Part shown: in pieces, positions 5,864-8,923 of the stretch
Numbering within the stretch: position 1 is the first letter of the stretch
How the letters are laid out: each line of letters begins with the position of its first letter
DNA from: Thermococci archaeon
GTDB taxonomy: Archaea > Methanobacteriota_B > Thermococci > Thermococcales > Thermococcaceae
Assembly (NCBI GenBank): GCA_003663525.1
Contig: QMUF01000056.1
Coordinates: 1 to 8,923 of the forward strand
Direction of reading: 5' to 3'
Length of the DNA stretch: 8,923 nucleotides
Translations under genes and position numbers: made by a program
The notes under the pieces: generated by a model
The model's database searches: none
What the model was told of the DNA's origin: nothing
Seen by the model: only the letters and a program-made list of their open reading frames with translations

Positions 5864-5902
5864 TTGCCTCTAATCGTTAAGACAATAATCTAAGTGAGAA
5901 CT

Positions 5903-7267
5903 ATGAACGGAGAGTTAAGAAGAAGACTCTGGGCCCTTGCATGGCCTGCAATTCTAGCTAATATAGGGCAAACGCTTGTAAACATAGTGGACATGATAAT
6001 GGTTGGACAACTTGGTTCTTTAGCCATAGCTAGTGTGGGACTTGGAGGGCAGTTTTCATGGTTCTTGATGCCTCTTATGTTTGCGATCTCTACTGGAACC
6101 CTCGCACTGGTGGCCCGATTTGTAGGTGCTAGGGATTTTGGCATGGCTGAAAGGGTTCTGGAGCAGAGTGTATATCTTGCATTTTTCATGAGTATTCCAG
6201 TGATGTTATTTGGTCTTTTCTTTGGAGACGATGCTCTTAAAATAATGGGAGCCAGTGAAGATGTCATAAAACTTGGATACTCATATATCAGGATGTTTTT
6301 CTTATTTTACCCGGTAAATTTCATGGCATTTGCCGCTTTCAGTGCCCTTAGGGGTGCAGGAGATACAAAAACTCCGATGAAGCTGACTTTACTTACTAAT
6401 GGAGCAAATGTTTTTTTAAACTACGGATTGATTTTTGGAAACTTTGGATTGCCGAGGTTAGAAGTAGTGGGGGCTGCTTTGGCCTCTGGACTTTCAATCC
6501 TAATTGCCTTCATTGTAGGGCTAGTATTATTCCTTAAAGGTTCACTAGTTTTGAGATTTAGACCTTCTTTTAAGCCTGACTGGGAGGTCATAAAGAGAAT
6601 TTTACGGATTGGTATTCCAGCCACCATTGAAAGAGCCATCTTTAGCTTTTATAACTTCCTCTACATAAGCATTGTCACACGCTTTGGAACTATAGCATTA
6701 GCTGCCCATCAGGTCGGTTTAAGGGTTGAAAGTATAGCATATATGCCTGCTTTTGGCTTTAATGTTGCTGCTTCAGCTTTAGTTGGTCAAAGTCTCGGAG
6801 AAGAAAATCCAAAAAAAGCTGAAAAAGTTGTTTACGAGGCTTTAAAAATGGTCTCTGTATTCATGGGGGTTATGGCAATAATTTTGGTGGTTTTTCCCAA
6901 ATACCTTGTTATGCCTTTTGTGACTAAGAGTGATCCCAATTATGCTGAGGTTCTCCGATTGGCCAGCATTTACCTTATAATCGTGGGAATAAGTGAAATT
7001 CCCCTTGGATGGACATTCGTGTTAAGTGGTTCTCTTAGAGGGGCTGGAGATACGAAAAGTCCAATGTACGTAACTGCCATAAGCAAGCTTTTATTTAGAA
7101 TAATACCCTCTTATATCTTAGGCTTTGGAGTTTCCTTCTGGATAATTCATATAGAAGGAATGGGAGTTATAGCTGCATGGCTTGCGATGACATTAGAAAC
7201 TTTCACAACGGCAGTATTTTTCTGGTTTATTTTCAAACGAGGAAAGTGGAAGTATATAAAAGTATGA
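5903..7267 (+). CDS. MATE-family multidrug/cation antiporter (454 aa)
   Basis: A polytopic membrane protein with about 12 hydrophobic segments, expected to export organic cations or other compounds in exchange for H+ or Na+. It shows the MATE two-lobe duplication: LRGAGDTKTPM (149-159) recurs as LRGAGDTKSPM (378-388). TM1 holds the conserved acid in NIVDMIMVGQLG (D30). TM5 reads NVFLN (169-173), where Pyrococcus MATE has N-x3-D, so the second N-lobe acid is Asn here, as in NorM-like members. TM7 keeps a Glu (E243 in PATIERAIF). I start at ATG 5903, with GTGAG just upstream; a GTG at 5894 would add three residues. The stop abuts the stop of the convergent trm1 with no gap. The HTH/solute-binding protein upstream is a candidate regulator. 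The substrate is unknown. Confidence 0.92.
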   Translation: MNGELRRRLWALAWPAILANIGQTLVNIVDMIMVGQLGSLAIASVGLGGQFSWFLMPLMFAISTGTLALVARFVGARDFGMAERVLEQSVYLAFFMSIPVMLFGLFFGDDALKIMGASEDVIKLGYSYIRMFFLFYPVNFMAFAAFSALRGAGDTKTPMKLTLLTNGANVFLNYGLIFGNFGLPRLEVVGAALASGLSILIAFIVGLVLFLKGSLVLRFRPSFKPDWEVIKRILRIGIPATIERAIFSFYNFLYISIVTRFGTIALAAHQVGLRVESIAYMPAFGFNVAASALVGQSLGEENPKKAEKVVYEALKMVSVFMGVMAIILVVFPKYLVMPFVTKSDPNYAEVLRLASIYLIIVGISEIPLGWTFVLSGSLRGAGDTKSPMYVTAISKLLFRIIPSYILGFGVSFWIIHIEGMGVIAAWLAMTLETFTTAVFFWFIFKRGKWKYIKV

Positions 7268-8407
7268 TTACTGGAGAGCTTTTAAGGCCCTCAATACATC
7301 TTCAAATGGAGCATCTGTTTTTATTGCAGTTGGGGAAAAATGAGTTCTGCTCACTTTGTAGCCTTTCTCTTGGAGTATTGCACCTATATCAGAGAGCTTT
7401 CTTACTTCAAGGGAGTTTCTCCTTGCAAGAGCATGAGTATCGTAGAAGAACGGCCCATCCAGTTCCTCGAGGAGAGTGTTCAAAAAGTTAAGAGCTTTCT
7501 TCTTTTGGACCAGCTTACATTCTTCACTTTTCAATATCATTTTTTCAATGAATTTTTGGTTTTTAATTGGTCCTAGCCACAACGGGCCGAAGGCATTAGG
7601 CTTACTTGGAAGGAACTTTTTTTCAATTTCGAATTTTCCATTTTTAGTATTGAAATAGACATAACCAAGGTTCATAAGGGACTTGTCTCCTTCCTTTGCC
7701 CCATCTTTGAGTTGCAAGAATGCTCTGAAGTAATGATCTTTATAATATGCAACGAGAACTTTGATTCCTAGATCATATTTTGCAGCATATCTTGCAACAG
7801 TTCCTATTAGAATTCTTAGCCCGCTTTCGTGGCAGAGTTCTCCTCTCAATGGTCTTGAGTTATATTTTCTAATACAGGCTTTTGAGTGCGCCCCACATAG
7901 AGGGGCAGTATCTGTAGCGGTAATTGCAATGGTTCCTCTCCTTTTAGCACTCCTAAGTGCTGAATCGAGAAATTCCATTGGAGAACCAAAAGGATCAAGA
8001 TCAATGAAATCAAAGTATCTAAACTTTTTGGCCATCAAGAGATTAGCATCTTTGTTTGTTGCAATTATCTTTCTTTCTCCGGTTATTATTGCCATTTCCC
8101 TTTCTAGAATAGGTTTCTCACCAAAATTATTCTCTAGGTTTTTAATAATAAGTTCAAAAGCATTTGGGTTTATGTCATTTAACCATATTTCTTCAGCTTC
8201 AGTTTCGAGAGCATATCGTATTCCCCTCACCCCTGTCGCGGATAGAGCATCTAGAACTTTTTTAGAGCCCAAGACTTTCAAAACGAGAACACTCAGGTCT
8301 CTATTAAGAGTCATGATGGGGTTATAAAAGACAGGGGCATCATAAATACGCTCAGCTTTGGGTATAAAGATCTCGGCCATGCCCTCTTTGATTTTGATAA
8401 GTTCCAT
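7268..8407 (-). CDS. trm1: tRNA (guanine26-N2)-dimethyltransferase Trm1 (379 aa)
   Basis: Trm1 transfers methyl groups from S-adenosylmethionine to N2 of G26 in tRNAs, giving m2G or m2,2G. Visible features: an N-terminal [19 protein letters not shown] segment, SAM motif [17 protein letters not shown] (53-68), the acidic NDINP (77-81), and the catalytic DLDPFGSP (136-143), whose D138 matches the residue implicated in Pyrococcus Trm1. [11 protein letters not shown] follows, then a C-terminal RNA-binding part with [10 protein letters not shown] and [16 protein letters not shown]. The length matches archaeal Trm1. I start at ATG 8407 because GGAGGT lies 6 nt before it; the frame extends to GTG 8443, but those 12 residues contain the SD sequence. 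The L35Ae gene ends 32 nt upstream on the same strand, so they are probably one transcript. The long plus-strand frame inside it is a shadow. Confidence 0.96.
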   Translation of the reverse strand: MELIKIKEGMAEIFIPKAERIYDAPVFYNPIMTLNRDLSVLVLKVLGSKKVLDALSATGVRGIRYALETEAEEIWLNDINPNAFELIIKNLENNFGEKPILEREMAIITGERKIIATNKDANLLMAKKFRYFDFIDLDPFGSPMEFLDSALRSAKRRGTIAITATDTAPLCGAHSKACIRKYNSRPLRGELCHESGLRILIGTVARYAAKYDLGIKVLVAYYKDHYFRAFLQLKDGAKEGDKSLMNLGYVYFNTKNGKFEIEKKFLPSKPNAFGPLWLGPIKNQKFIEKMILKSEECKLVQKKKALNFLNTLLEELDGPFFYDTHALARRNSLEVRKLSDIGAILQEKGYKVSRTHFSPTAIKTDAPFEDVLRALKALQ

Positions 8408-8439
8408 CAAGTTACCTCCAAAAAGAAGGAAAAGGGAAG

Positions 8440-8703
8440 TCACTTTATCTCAACATAATCGCCTATTGATTGGCCAGGTAGGGCTCTTTCAAATATTGCT
8501 TTTACTTCTCCTCTAACTCCATGGGTTCTTGTAATTTTTCCCGCAAGAAGCTTTCCGCTTGGGCTTTTCCATAGGACTTTCTTGCCAATAAGAGTTGCAG
8601 CTTGTTCTTTGCTTTCAATCCCTAGTGGTTTGATAATCATGTGGTTGCTGTGCTGGTGCTCTTTACTTCTCATGTAACTTAATATGATACCCTTCATTAT
8701 CAT
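8440..8703 (-). CDS. rpl35ae: 50S ribosomal protein L35Ae (87 aa)
   Basis: A small ribosomal protein of the archaeal/eukaryal large subunit. The conserved core is [47 protein letters not shown] and the C-terminal [13 protein letters not shown] chose ATG 8703 ([10 protein letters not shown]), which matches the usual MRIKG-type N-terminus and 87-residue length of Pyrococcus homologues. GTG 8706 and ATG 8697 are alternatives: GGTGAT (8707-8702) lies 4 nt before ATG 8697 but overlaps ATG 8703, so the start is uncertain by two codons. The trm1 gene follows after 32 nt, and tRNA-Phe lies 63 nt upstream on the same strand. Confidence 0.96.
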   Translation of the reverse strand: MIMKGIILSYMRSKEHQHSNHMIIKPLGIESKEQAATLIGKKVLWKSPSGKLLAGKITRTHGVRGEVKAIFERALPGQSIGDYVEIK

Positions 8704-8728
8704 CACCGGAAATCACTATGGAAACCAG

Positions 8729-8745
8729 TTTTTTAAACTTTTATG
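8729..8745 (-). promoter_or_regulatory. Possible promoter of the L35Ae-trm1 operon
   Basis: On the minus strand CATAAAAG followed by TTTAAAAAA resembles a BRE/TATA pair between tRNA-Phe and L35Ae. It predicts transcription starting about 8707-8716, giving a very short leader. Readthrough from the tRNA promoter is an alternative. Confidence 0.4.
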
Positions 8746-8766
8746 TCACCGAAGAACAGGAAAACG

Positions 8767-8843
8767 TGGTGGGGCGAGGGGGATTTGAACCCCCGACACC
8801 CGGATCTTCAGTCCGGCGCTCTCCCAGGCTGAGCTACCGCCCC
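8767..8843 (-). tRNA. tRNA-Phe (GAA), CCA encoded
   Basis: Read on the minus strand, this folds into a complete cloverleaf. The acceptor GGGGCGG pairs with TCGCCCC (one G-T at 7-66). The D stem GCTC/GAGC encloses a 9-nt loop. The anticodon stem CCGGA/TCCGG carries the loop CTGAAGA with anticodon GAA. The variable region is GTGTC. The T stem GGGGG/CCCCC encloses TTCAAAT. The discriminator is A, followed by a gene-encoded CCA. Position 26 is G, the target of the nearby Trm1, and position 37 is G, the site archaea convert to wyosine derivatives in tRNA-Phe. No intron is present. Minus-strand T4 just after the gene may help termination. Confidence 0.98.
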
Positions 8844-8872
8844 ACTTCCCAACTATAAAAGGTCTAATCCGC

Positions 8873-8886
8873 TTTATAAATCTTGC
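8873..8886 (-). promoter_or_regulatory. Promoter of tRNA-Phe (TATA box)
   Basis: On the minus strand GCAAGA precedes TTTATAAAG. The TATA centre is about 34 nt from the first base of the mature tRNA, allowing a start near 8850 and a short 5' leader for RNase P to remove. The TTTATAAA core is palindromic and could also serve a plus-strand gene beyond the right edge. Confidence 0.55.
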
Positions 8887-8923
8887 GGTAAATTAATCTT
8901 ACCTATGGATACTAAAATCGAAA

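Noticed and set aside
5850..5902. AGTTCT and AGAACT as an inverted repeat around the MATE promoter
   Set aside because: Only 6 bp with 41 bp between the arms; expected by chance in a region of this size.
7761..8327. A 188-codon plus-strand open frame opposite trm1
   Set aside because: It lies wholly antisense to a well-supported trm1, has no SD sequence and no recognisable domain; it is a shadow of the real gene.
1..8923. CRISPR array, insertion sequence, integrase attachment site or toxin-antitoxin pair
   Set aside because: No regularly spaced direct repeats, transposase frames, terminal inverted repeats or small two-gene modules are visible; coding style is uniform across the window.

Overview
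The window looks like a chromosomal housekeeping segment of a hyperthermophilic euryarchaeon of the Thermococcales, most likely a low-GC Thermococcus or a close relative. Reasons: archaeal/eukaryal-type ribosomal proteins L37e and L35Ae, an Sm-like protein, archaeal Trm1 and an archaeal YchF-type GTPase; Shine-Dalgarno (SD) motifs of the GAGGTGA type; TATA-box promoters; a tRNA-Phe gene with encoded CCA; and very dense packing. No mobile element, CRISPR array or virus gene is visible.

Layout. (1) 1-257, minus: the 5' end of a gene cut by the window edge, whose protein start resembles the pyruvate-kinase-C-like domain that precedes archaeal diadenylate cyclase domains. (2) 390-1927, plus: a tight operon with 1-nt gaps encoding UbiX flavin prenyltransferase, an Lrp/AsnC regulator and a CYTH-fold protein. 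Its leader can fold into a hairpin that hides the ubiX SD. (3) 1914-4169, minus: an M29-like metallo-aminopeptidase followed 9 nt later by a YchF/Obg-family GTPase, overlapping the CYTH gene tail to tail. (4) 4300-4736, plus: the Sm-like protein and ribosomal protein L37e. (5) 4835-5842, plus: a winged helix-turn-helix (HTH) domain fused to a solute-binding-protein-like domain, apparently expressed from a leaderless promoter, then 5903-7267, a MATE exporter. (6) 7268-8843, minus: tRNA-Phe, L35Ae and Trm1, a translation/tRNA-modification group that meets the MATE gene with no spacer.

How the genes fit together. Most are translation, RNA or GTPase housekeeping. UbiX makes prenylated FMN, which in archaea probably supports the UbiD-like decarboxylase of the modified mevalonate pathway. 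Trm1 methylates G26 of tRNAs, and the neighbouring tRNA-Phe has G26. The least ordinary items are the HTH/solute-binding-domain fusion upstream of an exporter, the anti-SD-mimicking hairpin before ubiX, and the UbiX-Lrp-CYTH gene set. I see no clearly new multi-gene system; these are leads. All calls come from reading the sequence and from family knowledge, with no database search.
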